A stretch of DNA of 22,592 nucleotides, taken from positions 1-22,592 of the forward strand of contig CAJURU010000040.1 in the NCBI GenBank assembly GCA_910588845.1. The letters are read 5' to 3'. Source of the stretch: an uncultured Lachnospiraceae bacterium (lineage in GTDB: Bacteria; Bacillota; Clostridia; Lachnospirales; Lachnospiraceae). The translations under genes and the position numbers were made by a program. Below are positions 22,592-22,592 of the stretch, one piece after another. Every line of letters begins with the position of its first letter. The first letter of the stretch is position 1. The notes beneath the pieces were generated by a model. It ran no database searches, was not told the origin of the DNA, and was given only the letters and a program-made list of their open reading frames with translations.

Positions 22592-22592
22592 A

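Overview
The window looks like chromosome from a member of the Clostridia, most likely Lachnospiraceae. The evidence is the gene order dgt-dnaG-rpoD-trmK-nif3, a TGS-uridine kinase-like protein, an aldo/keto reductase fused to a ferredoxin domain, a secreted fibronectin type III protein, strong AAGGAGG-type ribosome binding sites, and two tRNA-Leu genes without encoded CCA. Almost everything from 1 to 18.7 kb is read from the minus strand.

Layout, low to high coordinates. An AraC-type regulator (120-1043) is followed by a GGAGG-rich stem-loop repeat array (1064-1345) and a TGS/uridine kinase-like gene. Next is the macromolecular-synthesis cluster, transcribed as dgt, dnaG, rpoD, trmK, nif3-like (8588 down to 3096). 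An aldo/keto reductase follows a tRNA-Leu(CAG), which has a consensus promoter and a strong terminator. Next come a secreted fibronectin type III protein and an Lsa/CplR-like ABC-F antibiotic-resistance ATPase. The ATPase has a roughly 0.5 kb leader carrying hairpins, a terminator and short upstream reading frames. Then comes a four-gene operon: FtsX-type ABC permease, ABC ATPase, OmpR-type response regulator, sensor kinase. A HEAT-repeat DNA alkylation repair-like gene and tRNA-Leu(AAG) close the window.

The most unusual part is 18774-21665. I read it as a small (about 2.9 kb) decayed integrative element. Both outer ends carry the same exact 15-bp sequence (attL/attR-like). Just inside each end is a tandem pair of 11-bp motifs, 22 of 25 bases alike at the two ends, resembling arm-type integrase sites. 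The last gene is a tyrosine integrase that lost its central catalytic region through an internal deletion, but the true C-terminal segment with the Tyr box survives in another frame. The cargo is an SH3-domain protein and a divergent XRE repressor with operator-like palindromes, plus a 59-aa protein overlapping a TacT/AtaT-like GNAT acetyltransferase, a possible toxin-antitoxin pair. The element sits in the promoter region of the ABC permease operon.

Start codons were moved inward from the longest reading frame where a ribosome binding site decided the matter. All functions are read from sequence motifs and family knowledge; no database search was run.
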